Below, piece after piece: positions 51,021-60,625 of a stretch of 64,000 bases of DNA (positions are counted from its first letter, which is position 1; each line of letters starts with the position of its first letter). Source of the DNA: Candidatus Mycobacterium wuenschmannii (lineage in GTDB: Bacteria; Actinomycetota; Actinomycetes; Mycobacteriales; Mycobacteriaceae); assembly GCF_030252325.1 (NCBI RefSeq), contig NZ_CP126981.1:124001-188000 (forward strand). Reading direction: 5' to 3'. A program made the position numbers and the translations under genes. The notes below the pieces were generated by a model. The model ran no database searches and was not told the DNA's origin. It was given only the letters and a program-made list of their open reading frames with translations.

Positions 51021-51467
51021 GTGCCGTCCGCCAGCCTCGTGTACTTCTCCAGCGTCTCGGAGAACACGCATCGATTCGTGCAGAAGCTCGGTATCCCGGC
51101 GACGCGGATACCGCTGCACGAACGCATCGAGGTCGACCAGCCGTACGTGCTGGTGTTGCCGACCTACGGGGGCGGCCGTGCGACTCCCAACATCAACGAC
51201 GGTGGCTACGTTCCCAAACAGGTCATCGCCTTTCTGAACAACGAAACCAACCGATCGTTGATCCGCGGCGTCATCGCCGCGGGCAACAACAACTTCGGTG
51301 CCGAATTCGCCTACGCGGGGGACGTGATCGCCCGCAAGTGTGGCGTCCCCTATCTCTATCGCTTTGAACTCATGGGTACCCCGGACGACGTGGACGCGGT
51401 CCGCGCCGGCCTCGCTGACTTTTGGAAGGAACAGACGTGCCAACAACCGTCGCTGCAGAGCCTGTAA
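51021..51467 (+). CDS. nrdI: Class Ib RNR assembly flavodoxin NrdI
   Basis: 148 residues from GTG 51021 (GGGAGGGG upstream). Flavodoxin-like [12 protein letters not shown] (FMN phosphate site, 8-19) and the PTYGGG and [11 protein letters not shown] loops are diagnostic. NrdI supplies the oxidant for assembling the Mn(III)2-tyrosyl radical cofactor of NrdF. Its last 31 bp overlap nrdE, so translation is coupled. Confidence 0.97.
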   Translation: MPSASLVYFSSVSENTHRFVQKLGIPATRIPLHERIEVDQPYVLVLPTYGGGRATPNINDGGYVPKQVIAFLNNETNRSLIRGVIAAGNNNFGAEFAYAGDVIARKCGVPYLYRFELMGTPDDVDAVRAGLADFWKEQTCQQPSLQSL

Positions 51468-53602
51468 TCACCGGCACCCATGCGTTGCCCGATGAAACGG
51501 ACTACCACGCGCTGAACGCGATGCTGAATCTGTACGACGCAGACGGCAAGATTCAGTTCGAGAAGGACCGCGAGGCTGCGCACCAGTACTTCCTGCAGCA
51601 CGTCAACCAGAACACGGTGTTCTTCCATAATCAGGACGAGAAGCTCGACTACCTGATCAAGGAGAACTACTACGAGCGCGAGGTGCTCGACCAGTACAGC
51701 CGCAACTTCGTCAAGACGCTGCTGGATCGCGCCTACGACAAGAAGTTTCGGTTCCCGACGTTTCTGGGCGCGTTCAAGTACTACACCTCGTACACCCTGA
51801 AGACGTTCGACGGTAAGCGCTACCTCGAGCGCTTCGAAGACCGCGTCGTGATGGTGGCGCTGACCCTGGCGTCCGGTGACACCGGGCTCGCCGAGAAGCT
51901 GGTCGACGAGATCATCGACGGCCGTTTCCAGCCGGCGACACCGACATTCCTCAACTCCGGGAAGGCCCAGCGCGGTGAGCCGGTGAGCTGCTTCCTGCTG
52001 CGCATCGAGGACAACATGGAGTCGATCGGGCGTTCCATCAACTCCGCGCTGCAGCTGTCCAAGCGCGGCGGGGGAGTCGCGTTGCTGCTGAGCAACATTC
52101 GCGAGCACGGCGCCCCGATCAAGAACATCGAAAACCAGTCCTCGGGCGTCATTCCGATCATGAAGCTGCTCGAGGACTCGTTCTCCTACGCCAACCAGTT
52201 GGGCGCGCGCCAGGGCGCCGGCGCGGTGTACCTGCAGGCGCACCACCCCGACATCTACCGCTTCCTGGACACCAAGCGGGAGAACGCCGACGAGAAGATC
52301 CGGATCAAGACGCTGAGCCTGGGCGTGGTGATCCCGGACATCACCTTCGAGCTGGCCAAGAACAACGAGGACATGTACCTGTTCTCGCCGTACGACGTCG
52401 AGAAGGTCTACGGGGTTCCGTTCGCCGACATCTCGATCACCGAGAAGTACTACGAGATGGTCGACGACGCCCGGATTCGCAAGACCAAGATCAAGGCGCG
52501 CGAGTTCTTCCAGACGCTGGCCGAGTTGCAGTTCGAGTCGGGCTACCCGTACATCATGTTCGAGGACACGGTGAACCGGGCCAACCCGATCGAGGGCAAG
52601 ATCACCCACTCGAACCTGTGCTCGGAGATCCTGCAGGTCTCCACGCCGTCGCTGTTCAACGACGACCTGTCGTACTCGCGTGTGGGCAAAGACATTTCGT
52701 GCAACCTGGGCTCGCTGAACATCGCCAAGACGATGGACTCGCCGGACTTCGCCCAGAGCATCGAGGTGGCGATCCGCGCGCTGACCGCGGTGAGCGACCA
52801 GACCCACATCTGGTCGGTGCCCTCGATCGAGCAGGGCAACAACGACTCGCACGCGATCGGCCTCGGCCAGATGAACCTGCACGGCTACCTGGCCCGCGAG
52901 CGGGTCTTCTACGGGTCAGAAGAGGGCATCGACTTCACCAACATCTACTTCTACACGGTGCTCTACCACGCGCTGCGTGCCTCGAATCGCATTGCGATCG
53001 AACGCGGTTCGCACTTCAAGGGCTTCGAGAACTCGAAGTACGCGTCGGGGGAGTTCTTCGACAAGTACACCGAGCAGCTCTGGGAACCCAAGACCGACAA
53101 GGTGACTCAGCTGTTCGCCGATGCCGGCATCCGGATCCCGAACCAGGACGACTGGAAGCGACTCAAGGAGTCGGTGCAGCAGCACGGTATCTACAACCAG
53201 AACCTGCAGGCGGTGCCGCCGACTGGGTCGATCTCCTACATCAACCACTCGACGTCGTCGATCCACCCGGTTGCGTCCAAGATCGAGATCCGCAAGGAAG
53301 GCAAGATCGGGCGGGCGTACTACCCGGCGCCCTACCTGACCAACGACAACTTGGAGTACTACCAGGACGCCTACGAAATCGGCTACGAGAAGATCATCGA
53401 CACCTACGCCGCGGCCACTCAGCATGTGGACCAGGGGCTGTCGCTGACACTGTTCTTCAAGGACACCGCGACTACCCGCGACGTGAACAAGGCGCAGATC
53501 TACGCGTGGCGTAAGGGCATCAAGACGCTGTATTACATCCGGCTGCGGCAGATGGCGCTGGAAGGTACCGAGGTCGAGGGCTGCGTCTCCTGCATGCTGT
53601 GA
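51437..53602 (+). CDS. nrdE: Ribonucleoside-diphosphate reductase, class Ib large subunit
   Basis: 721 residues from GTG 51437 (GGAAGGAA upstream). The catalytic subunit: the substrate Cys pair lies in GEPVSCFL and in NLCSEIL, radical-site loop [15 protein letters not shown] is present, and the C-terminal GCVSCML shuttles electrons from NrdH. The N-terminal ATP-cone is short, as in class Ib enzymes. Reduces NDPs to dNDPs. The small subunit gene nrdF2 lies 5 kb downstream and is expressed separately. Confidence 0.97.
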   Translation: MPTTVAAEPVITGTHALPDETDYHALNAMLNLYDADGKIQFEKDREAAHQYFLQHVNQNTVFFHNQDEKLDYLIKENYYEREVLDQYSRNFVKTLLDRAYDKKFRFPTFLGAFKYYTSYTLKTFDGKRYLERFEDRVVMVALTLASGDTGLAEKLVDEIIDGRFQPATPTFLNSGKAQRGEPVSCFLLRIEDNMESIGRSINSALQLSKRGGGVALLLSNIREHGAPIKNIENQSSGVIPIMKLLEDSFSYANQLGARQGAGAVYLQAHHPDIYRFLDTKRENADEKIRIKTLSLGVVIPDITFELAKNNEDMYLFSPYDVEKVYGVPFADISITEKYYEMVDDARIRKTKIKAREFFQTLAELQFESGYPYIMFEDTVNRANPIEGKITHSNLCSEILQVSTPSLFNDDLSYSRVGKDISCNLGSLNIAKTMDSPDFAQSIEVAIRALTAVSDQTHIWSVPSIEQGNNDSHAIGLGQMNLHGYLARERVFYGSEEGIDFTNIYFYTVLYHALRASNRIAIERGSHFKGFENSKYASGEFFDKYTEQLWEPKTDKVTQLFADAGIRIPNQDDWKRLKESVQQHGIYNQNLQAVPPTGSISYINHSTSSIHPVASKIEIRKEGKIGRAYYPAPYLTNDNLEYYQDAYEIGYEKIIDTYAAATQHVDQGLSLTLFFKDTATTRDVNKAQIYAWRKGIKTLYYIRLRQMALEGTEVEGCVSCML

Positions 53603-53617
53603 GGTGAAGCTTTGGAG

Positions 53618-53650
53618 AGCCGGTCAGCAATCCGCTTGCGCTGACCGGCT
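53618..53650 (+). terminator. Intrinsic terminator of nrdHIE
   Basis: Eleven-base perfect stem AGCCGGTCAGC / GCTGACCGGCT with an 11-base loop followed by TTT; 16 bp after the nrdE stop. One of the clearest intrinsic terminators in the window. Confidence 0.85.
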
Positions 53651-53731
53651 TTTCGCCTCGGTGATCGATGTCCGGGAATCCGGACACATTTTCTTCCTAT
53701 AGAGCTCTTATCTTCTTGTAAGCTTCGCGAT

Positions 53732-54421
53732 ATGAGCGTATTGGGTGCGGGCCGTATCGGTGTCATCGGTTCTCTGGCGGCAGGTGCGGTGTGGGGTGTG
53801 GCGTTGCTCGGCAGCCCAGCGGCTTATGCCGACGACTTAGCGACGCTGCCGTTGCTGCCCATCAATCCGCACGACATTTCCTTCAACCTGGGCACTCCTC
53901 TCGCGCCACCGCTAGCAGAGGGGGCAACGCAAACGCCTCAAGAAGAAGTCAACATCCCGTCAGGCCATGAAATTACGTACAACGACACGTACACCCTCGC
54001 CGGCGGAAGCTACGAAACTCACTCTGTCTCAGACATCTACTTTGATCCTGAGCAGTTCTACGAGCAGGATTCCCAAGTAGTCACCGCCAGCGACGGGATA
54101 GCTCCACCGGTGGGCACCGAGTGGGAAACGTCGTACGCCTTCTTGCCATCCTGGGGCTTCTCATTCGAGTTGTATGAGAACACCAGCTTGACCACGCCGG
54201 ATGGCACTGTCGATGTTTTCACGCCGACCTTCGTTGAGATTCCTTCCAGCCTGGAGTACAGCAACGAGTTCTACAACGGGCCGGCAGGGATATTCGACGA
54301 CCTCGTGTCTCCGGACGGGACGACGGTCATACCCCTCATCGACCTACCGGCCGACCCGTCGGCGGCCGCCGCCGCCGCCGATTTCGCCACGCTCTGGTCT
54401 GAGCTCACTACCACGATCTGA
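53732..54421 (+). CDS. Exported hypothetical protein (1 of 2)
   Basis: 229 residues. Signal peptide 1-33 ending AYA before DDLATL. Mature protein is acidic, rich in Thr, Ser, Tyr, Pro, with no Cys and no recognised domain; a short Ala run lies near the C-terminus. Such proteins are common in fast-growing mycobacteria. It lies between nrdE and a TetR gene, a place where M. tuberculosis has nothing as far as I recall. The following gene has a similar plan. Confidence 0.8.
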   Translation: MSVLGAGRIGVIGSLAAGAVWGVALLGSPAAYADDLATLPLLPINPHDISFNLGTPLAPPLAEGATQTPQEEVNIPSGHEITYNDTYTLAGGSYETHSVSDIYFDPEQFYEQDSQVVTASDGIAPPVGTEWETSYAFLPSWGFSFELYENTSLTTPDGTVDVFTPTFVEIPSSLEYSNEFYNGPAGIFDDLVSPDGTTVIPLIDLPADPSAAAAAADFATLWSELTTTI

Positions 54422-54452
54422 GCACCTGACGGAACGTCGAAGGAGCATTGAA

Positions 54453-55130
54453 GTGAAGATGAATAATTGCAGCGCAAAGGGTTTGGCAATGGTCGTCAGC
54501 GCCGCAGCGGGTGCTCTAATCGGTGCTGCGCTCCTCGGCGGTCCTGTGGCGCGCGCCGACGACACAGGTCCGATATGGCCATTCGGGGTCATCCCGTATG
54601 TGGATCTCCCGGGAAGCGCCGGCACCCCGACAGACTCCGACGTTTCGGGTATTCCGCTCCTGCTCGCGACCACGCAGCAGACGGTGCCGTATTCGATACT
54701 CGACGAGTACACGCAACAATTGCTTGGCTCATACGACGCCAAAGAGAACGACGCCGTCGCTCTGTTTGTGCTGAATGATTGGTCTCAGGTAATCGATAGT
54801 GCCGGCGCCGCCCCAGCGGACGGGACACTGTTTGACCATTCGGCGTTGTTCCTTCCAACCATCGGCCCGTTCACCCCGGAGGTCACGTATCTGCCCCTCG
54901 TGCAGAACTACTACGAACTCGACCCGACAGGCACCACGCAAGATTTGTTCGGGTTCGGCATCGTCGGGAACGGGGTGGAAAACTACATCTCAATCGGGCC
55001 GGCGGGAACGATGGACGAACTGATCGTCCAAGGCTTCGTGTTCCCCATATTCGACATCCCGGCCACGGCTTCCACCGGCGCGGCGATCGACGGCGGCGCA
55101 TCGTTATTCGATCTCTCCAACCTGTTCTGA
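54453..55130 (+). CDS. Exported hypothetical protein (2 of 2)
   Basis: 225 residues from GTG 54453, which has AAGGAG seven bases upstream. Signal peptide (GLAMVVSAAAGALIGAALLG) ending ARA before DDTGPI. Acidic mature part without Cys, similar in size, composition and architecture to the preceding protein (ALLG-P-A-ADD after the signal, PIGP and YYELDP-type strands), so the two may be diverged tandem copies. Only 31 bp separate them. Function unknown. Confidence 0.8.
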   Translation: MKMNNCSAKGLAMVVSAAAGALIGAALLGGPVARADDTGPIWPFGVIPYVDLPGSAGTPTDSDVSGIPLLLATTQQTVPYSILDEYTQQLLGSYDAKENDAVALFVLNDWSQVIDSAGAAPADGTLFDHSALFLPTIGPFTPEVTYLPLVQNYYELDPTGTTQDLFGFGIVGNGVENYISIGPAGTMDELIVQGFVFPIFDIPATASTGAAIDGGASLFDLSNLF

Positions 55131-55185
55131 CGGCGCGCAATCAGTCTGCCCAGGTCAGACAGTGCCTCGGGGTATGGTGCTTGAC

Positions 55186-55935
55186 GTGGTCAGAATTCCC
55201 CGGCCTCCGCTGCCGCACCCCGGGCCCAAGCCCGCGGTGAAGGTCGACGCGCGCAGCGAGCGCTGGAAAGAGCACCGCAAGAAGGTGCGTGCGGAGATCG
55301 TCGAGGCGGCGTTTCGGGCCATCGACCGGCTCGGCCCGGACCTGAGCGTTCGCGAGATCGCCGAAGAGGCCGGCACCGCGAAGCCCAAGATCTACCGGCA
55401 TTTCACCGACAAGTCAGACCTGTTCCAGGCGATCGGGGAACGGCTTCGGGACATGTTGTGGGCGAAGGTCTTTCCGTCGATCGACCTAGCCAACGACTCG
55501 GTGCGCGAGATCATCCGTCGGACCGCCGAAGAGCACGTCAGCATGGTTGACGAGCACCCCAACGTCATGCGCTTTTTCATTCAGGGCCGCTTTCCCGAGC
55601 AGGCCGAGTCGGCGACCCGGACACTCAGTGAAGGCCGCGCGATCACTCTGGCGATGGCGGAGATGTTCAACAACGAGTTGCGCGAAATGAAGCTCGATCC
55701 AGGCGCCTTCGAACTCGCGGCGTACGCCGCATACGGCTGCGCGGCGGCGGCCACCGACTGGTGGCTGGGAGCCGACGTCGACAGCCCGCGTCGGATGCCG
55801 CACCCGCAGTTCGTCGAGCACCTGGCCTCGATCACGTTGGGCGTGATCAGCGGCACTGCCGAGATGCTCGGCATCACCCTGGACCCGGACCGGCCGCTGC
55901 ACGACGTGATGCCCAGCGATTCCGCTGCCAGCTAA
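55186..55935 (+). CDS. TetR family transcriptional regulator
   Basis: 249 residues from GTG 55186; place corresponds to Rv3050. HTH: RAEIVEAAFRAIDRLG...SVREIAEEAGTAKPKIYRHF, about residues 35-75. The Arg/Pro-rich N-terminal tail is typical. TATGGT (55173-55178) lies seven bases before the GTG, suggesting a leaderless mRNA, and this sets the start; an upstream ATG at 55174 overlaps that box. Likely regulates the monooxygenase that follows a strong terminator, or genes elsewhere. Confidence 0.87.
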   Translation: MVRIPRPPLPHPGPKPAVKVDARSERWKEHRKKVRAEIVEAAFRAIDRLGPDLSVREIAEEAGTAKPKIYRHFTDKSDLFQAIGERLRDMLWAKVFPSIDLANDSVREIIRRTAEEHVSMVDEHPNVMRFFIQGRFPEQAESATRTLSEGRAITLAMAEMFNNELREMKLDPGAFELAAYAAYGCAAAATDWWLGADVDSPRRMPHPQFVEHLASITLGVISGTAEMLGITLDPDRPLHDVMPSDSAAS

Positions 55936-55949
55936 CGCGAAACTGAACC

Positions 55950-55982
55950 CAGGGTCGTGATTCCTGGGAAATCACGACCCTG
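55950..55982 (+). terminator. Terminator after the TetR gene
   Basis: Perfect 13-base stem CAGGGTCGTGATT / AATCACGACCCTG with a seven-base loop, 14 bp after the TetR stop and directly before the monooxygenase promoter. Confidence 0.75.
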
Positions 55983-56017
55983 ACTTCGTGTTCGCGGCGT
56001 TGATACCCTCCATAACC

Positions 56018-57556
56018 ATGACCATCGCCGAGTCGTCTACTGAGCCCGACGCATCAGCGTCACCGATCCACACCCGTGCGGTCATCATCGGCACGGGATT
56101 CGCCGGGCTCGGCATGGCCATCGCACTGCAGCGCCAGGGCGTGGACTTCGTCATCGTCGAGAAGGCCGACGACATCGGCGGAACGTGGCGTGACAACAGT
56201 TACCCCGGCTGCGCGTGCGACGTGCCGTCGCACCTGTACTCGTTCTCCTTCGAGCCGAAAGCGACCTGGAGCAAGCTGTTTTCGCCGCAACCGGAGATCC
56301 TCGACTACCTCCGGGGCGTCACCGACAAGTACGGTCTGCGCCGCTACATCCGCTTCGGCGAAAAGGTCACCCGCGCGCACTGGGATGACAGCGAATACCG
56401 CTGGCACGTCTTCACTGAATCGGGTGACGAGTACGTCGCGCAGTTTCTCATCTCAGGCGCCGGCGCCCTGCACATCCCGAGCATGCCGGACATCGCCGGC
56501 GTCGACGAGTTCCACGGGCCCGCATTCCATTCCGCGCAGTGGGATCACAGCGTCGACCTGACCGGTAAACGAGTCGCGATCATCGGCACCGGGGCCAGCG
56601 CCATCCAGATCCTGCCTGAGCTGGTGCGCAAGGGCGCTGGCGTCGCCGAGGTGCAGCTGTACCAGCGCACCCCGCCGTGGGTGGTGCCGCGGCCCAACAG
56701 CCTGCTGCCCAATGCGATTCGCAAGGCGTTTGCGGTGGTGCCGGGTCTGCGACTGGCCGTGCGGTCCGGAATCTACTGGGGTCTGGAGGGTCTCGGATTC
56801 GCGATGACCCAGCGGCCGGCACTGCTGCGTGCCGTCGAGTTGGTCGGGCGATGGAACATCCGCCGCTACGTCAAGGACAAGGATCTGCGCCGCAGGCTCA
56901 CGCCGACCTATCGCGCGGGCTGTAAACGAATCCTGTACTCCGGCAGCTACTACCAGGCCGTCGCGAACCCGAAGTCGACCCTGATCACCGACCGGATCGA
57001 CCACATCAGTGCGAACGGCATCGTCACCGACGACGGCGTCGAGCATCCCGTTGACGTCATCGTGTACGCGACCGGTTTCCACACGACGGACTCCTACACC
57101 TACGTTGACGTGAAAGGCCCGCGCGGCGAGGACCTGGTGGACCGCTGGAACCGGGAAGGCGTGGTCGCGCACCGCGGCATCGCGGTGGCCGACATGCCGA
57201 ACCTGTTCTTTCTGCTCGGGCCCAACACCGGGCTGGGCCACACGTCCGTGGTGTTCATGATCGAGTCGCAGATCCACTACGTCGCCCAGGCGATCGCCGA
57301 GGTGGACAACGCGGGTGCACAAGCGTTGGCGCCCAGCCGTTCTGCGCAGGACCGCTCCAATGGCGAACTCCAGGACAAGCTCGCCGGCTCGGTGTGGAAC
57401 ACCGGCGGCTGCAGCAGTTGGTACTTGGACGAGCACGGCGTCAACCGGACGTTGTGGAGCGGCATGACGTGGCAGTACTGGCGCGACACCCGGTCGCTGA
57501 AACTCGCGGAGTACAAGTTCTTCGGTGTGCGCAGCGGAGCGCGGGCTAGCGCCTGA
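56018..57556 (+). CDS. Flavin-containing monooxygenase (Baeyer-Villiger type)
   Basis: 512 residues. FAD motif GTGFAGLG (about 25-32), NADPH motif GTGASA (about 192-197) and the group I BVMO-like pattern between them (the DDIGGTWRDNSYPGCACDVPS stretch). A full FxGxxxHxxxW fingerprint reads FHGPAFHSAQWDH. Place corresponds to Rv3049. Converts ketones to esters/lactones or oxidises heteroatoms. TACCCT lies eight bases before the ATG, so the mRNA may be leaderless. Confidence 0.93.
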   Translation: MTIAESSTEPDASASPIHTRAVIIGTGFAGLGMAIALQRQGVDFVIVEKADDIGGTWRDNSYPGCACDVPSHLYSFSFEPKATWSKLFSPQPEILDYLRGVTDKYGLRRYIRFGEKVTRAHWDDSEYRWHVFTESGDEYVAQFLISGAGALHIPSMPDIAGVDEFHGPAFHSAQWDHSVDLTGKRVAIIGTGASAIQILPELVRKGAGVAEVQLYQRTPPWVVPRPNSLLPNAIRKAFAVVPGLRLAVRSGIYWGLEGLGFAMTQRPALLRAVELVGRWNIRRYVKDKDLRRRLTPTYRAGCKRILYSGSYYQAVANPKSTLITDRIDHISANGIVTDDGVEHPVDVIVYATGFHTTDSYTYVDVKGPRGEDLVDRWNREGVVAHRGIAVADMPNLFFLLGPNTGLGHTSVVFMIESQIHYVAQAIAEVDNAGAQALAPSRSAQDRSNGELQDKLAGSVWNTGGCSSWYLDEHGVNRTLWSGMTWQYWRDTRSLKLAEYKFFGVRSGARASA

Positions 57557-58073
57557 GCAGTTGCGCGAATGCCTGCGCGGCCGCGTTGACGCCGGCCTCG
57601 TCGTTGGTGGCGATCAGGTCGAGCAGGAGACCGCGAATCACGGCCAGTCCCAGGCGTGCCGCGGCCGGCTCGGCCAGGCCGTCGGTGAGGGCCAGCCAGT
57701 CGTTGATCGTGCCGGGCACCATGCGGTCAAAGGGTTGCTCTCCGTTAGCCGCTCGCGCGTAGCACTCGAAAAAGAGCCGCTCGAATCGACGCAGTTCCGG
57801 CCGGCTGACGTCGGCCCACATGGCGGCGAAGTGGTCGGCCGGGTCGGTCGGCAGATCGGGCAGGACGGCTTTCTGCCGGCGCTCCACCTCCTCGACGATC
57901 GCCACCAATATTTCATCTCGAGAGCCGAAGTGGTGCAACAACATTCGGTGGCTGGTGCCAACCGCAGCGGCCACGTCACGCAGCGAACGGTCGCCGACAC
58001 CGCCGGCGGCGAATACCTCGACGAGGGCGTCCAGCAGCTCGCGGCGCCGGCCGGTGTCAGGCGCGCGAGCCAT
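57546..58073 (-). CDS. TetR family transcriptional regulator
   Basis: 175 residues. Short TetR with HTH RRRELLDALVEVFAAGGV...SLRDVAAAVGTSHRMLLHHF (8-50). It overlaps the 3' end of the SRPBCC gene by 17 bp and therefore belongs to a two-gene leftward unit headed by the 58491-58512 palindrome. Ends overlapping the convergent monooxygenase by 11 bp. Not part of the M. tuberculosis block as I recall it. Confidence 0.9.
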   Translation of the reverse strand: MARAPDTGRRRELLDALVEVFAAGGVGDRSLRDVAAAVGTSHRMLLHHFGSRDEILVAIVEEVERRQKAVLPDLPTDPADHFAAMWADVSRPELRRFERLFFECYARAANGEQPFDRMVPGTINDWLALTDGLAEPAAARLGLAVIRGLLLDLIATNDEAGVNAAAQAFAQLLRR

Positions 58074-58494
58074 GCACCTGCTCGGACCGGGCTTTGAGAC
58101 CCCGGGCCTCTTGTGCGAGAAAGCGTTTGGTCTTCTTGGCCATCATGCGACCGACCAGGGCGCCCACGATGCCGCTCTGCTCGAGCCGCTGACGCACCAC
58201 CGTGCTGCCGTCGGGCTGGGGGATAACCCAGTGGCGGGCACTCACATTGACACCGGGGGAGCGTTGCACCCAGGTCCAGGACGAGCCGGAGTCGATCTCG
58301 GTGACTTTCCACACCAGCTTCGTCATACCGGGCTGCTTGATCGAAAACTGTTTTCCGACAGCCAGATCAGGGCCATCGTGACCGACGAGCGAGGTGACCG
58401 ACTCGGTCCAGTCGGGCCAGTGCTCGACGTTGCTGAAAATTTCCCACACCAACGGCGCCGGGGCGCCGATCTCAATGCTGTCCTCGGTGATCAT
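58057..58494 (-). CDS. SRPBCC family protein
   Basis: 145 residues, helix-grip fold (EIGAPAPLVWEIFSNVEHWPDWTESV near the start; VVRQRLEQSGIVGALVGRMMAKKTKRFLAQEA near the end). A small-ligand binding protein or cyclase-like enzyme. First gene of a unit with TetR, both apparently under the palindrome that covers its start codon. Start ATG 58494 is part of that palindrome. Confidence 0.87.
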   Translation of the reverse strand: MITEDSIEIGAPAPLVWEIFSNVEHWPDWTESVTSLVGHDGPDLAVGKQFSIKQPGMTKLVWKVTEIDSGSSWTWVQRSPGVNVSARHWVIPQPDGSTVVRQRLEQSGIVGALVGRMMAKKTKRFLAQEARGLKARSEQVHGSRA

Positions 58495-58512
58495 GTACCA
58501 AATGGTACATGA
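58491..58512. promoter_or_regulatory. Palindrome covering the SRPBCC start codon
   Basis: Ten-base perfect arms TCATGTACCA and TGGTACATGA with a two-base spacer. Its left arm contains the start codon on the minus strand. Probably the operator of the co-transcribed TetR. Confidence 0.7.
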
Positions 58513-58584
58513 AAGTGATGGGTGAGGCCGCGGCGTTTTCGGGGTATCTCTTCCGAAGGCATCGCCCGGGCGCGACACGCGAAA

Positions 58585-58632
58585 ACACAACTTGTTGTGT
58601 TGCCGCGCCTTGTCGCACCCCAGGGGTAGTGT
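58585..58632 (+). promoter_or_regulatory. Pair of NrdR-like boxes upstream of nrdF2
   Basis: First box AACACAAC-TT-GTTGTGTT centred 58592.5; second ACCCCAGGGGTAGTGT centred 58624.5; 32 bp apart, as upstream of nrdHIE. Lies 50-97 bp before the nrdF2 start. Confidence 0.7.
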
Positions 58633-58669
58633 CTGTGACCTAAGTAACGTCGCCTATTCGTCCTGGTGA

Positions 58670-59656
<987 letters not shown>

Positions 59657-59671
59657 TCGTCACAGTTCAAG

Positions 59672-59695
59672 TTCCGGCAACCTGAACTTTGCCGG
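59672..59695 (+). terminator. Hairpin after nrdF2
   Basis: TCCGGCAA / TTGCCGGA stem with an eight-base loop, 16 bp after the nrdF2 stop. No U-tract. Confidence 0.5.
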
Positions 59696-59725
59696 AGCGG
59701 CGTTGACGGACAGTTCAATGGCTGG

Positions 59726-60553
59726 GTGCCGGATCCGCAGATAGCGCAGTCGCCGTTCGCCCAACTGATGCGCGTCACGAACGTCTTGGGCCTGCTGTCG
59801 CGGCATCAGGACGATGGCCGGGTGCAGAACCTGATCGACAACCTATGGCTCGACCGTCAGCGCATTCGCGCCCGCATGACGCCGGGCGCCGTGGGGGGCA
59901 ACGCCGTTGGCGCCGAACAGATTCCGAGCGGCGACCGCTGGGACAACGAGATTCCCGCGTTGTACTGCTCGCACTTGACCAGCCACCCCGTGTGGCCCTC
60001 GGATGAGGTCTGCGAACTCCTCGAGCGCAACGTCGACATGTTCCGCGAGGAATTTGCCGGCATCGACCCGGAGCACTACCAAGTCGACGCGCGGGATCAC
60101 ATCGCCGGTCTGACGGACGGCCACAACTGGACCGTCTTCCCGTTCTACGACGGCTTCGGCAACCTGCAGGCCGAGAACGCGAGCAAGTGTCCGCGGATCG
60201 CGGAATTTCTCGCCGGCTACCCGGGCGTCGGCAGCATGGGCTGTATGGCGTTCTTCTCGATCATGAACCCGGACACCCATGTGCGACCGCACACCTCGGA
60301 GTTGAACCTGCGGATGCGATATCACCTGGGAATCGAAGTGCCAGAACGCGATATCGAATTCCGCATCCACGATCAGCGGATCACCTGGAAGCAAGACAAG
60401 TGCCTTAAGATCGACGACTCCTACGAGCACGAGGTCTTTCAGCAGTCCGACCGCCGACGGGTGGTGTTCGTCATGGACGTGCCGCACACGGAGCTCCGAC
60501 CGGAGGAACTCGCGTTCCTGCAGGAGTTCATGCGGTACACGACCGGTGGCTAG
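59726..60553 (+). CDS. Aspartyl/asparaginyl beta-hydroxylase family protein
   Basis: 275 residues, GTG start. The Asp_Arg_Hydrox cupin fold (2-oxoglutarate and iron dependent) is indicated by the RPHTSELNLRMRYHLGI segment (about 190-206) and EHEVFQQSDRRRVVFVMDVPH (about 230-250), which supply the metal His residues and the Arg that binds 2-oxoglutarate. Such enzymes hydroxylate Asp/Asn or free amino-acid side chains, and some act in natural-product or lipid pathways. It lies between nrdF2 and adhC, where M. tuberculosis has only short hypothetical genes as I recall. Confidence 0.88.
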   Translation: MPDPQIAQSPFAQLMRVTNVLGLLSRHQDDGRVQNLIDNLWLDRQRIRARMTPGAVGGNAVGAEQIPSGDRWDNEIPALYCSHLTSHPVWPSDEVCELLERNVDMFREEFAGIDPEHYQVDARDHIAGLTDGHNWTVFPFYDGFGNLQAENASKCPRIAEFLAGYPGVGSMGCMAFFSIMNPDTHVRPHTSELNLRMRYHLGIEVPERDIEFRIHDQRITWKQDKCLKIDDSYEHEVFQQSDRRRVVFVMDVPHTELRPEELAFLQEFMRYTTGG

Positions 60554-60625
60554 CGCGGCCGCGTGAACGATGTGTGAATAGTCGTAATCGTCGACCGCCG
60601 GCGGCCGCGAGACTGGCCGCCCCGG

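Noticed and set aside
51356..52882. Minus-strand ORF antisense to nrdE
   Set aside because: Repeating Val/Leu/Arg/His composition typical of reverse reading of a high-GC gene; nrdE is unmistakable.
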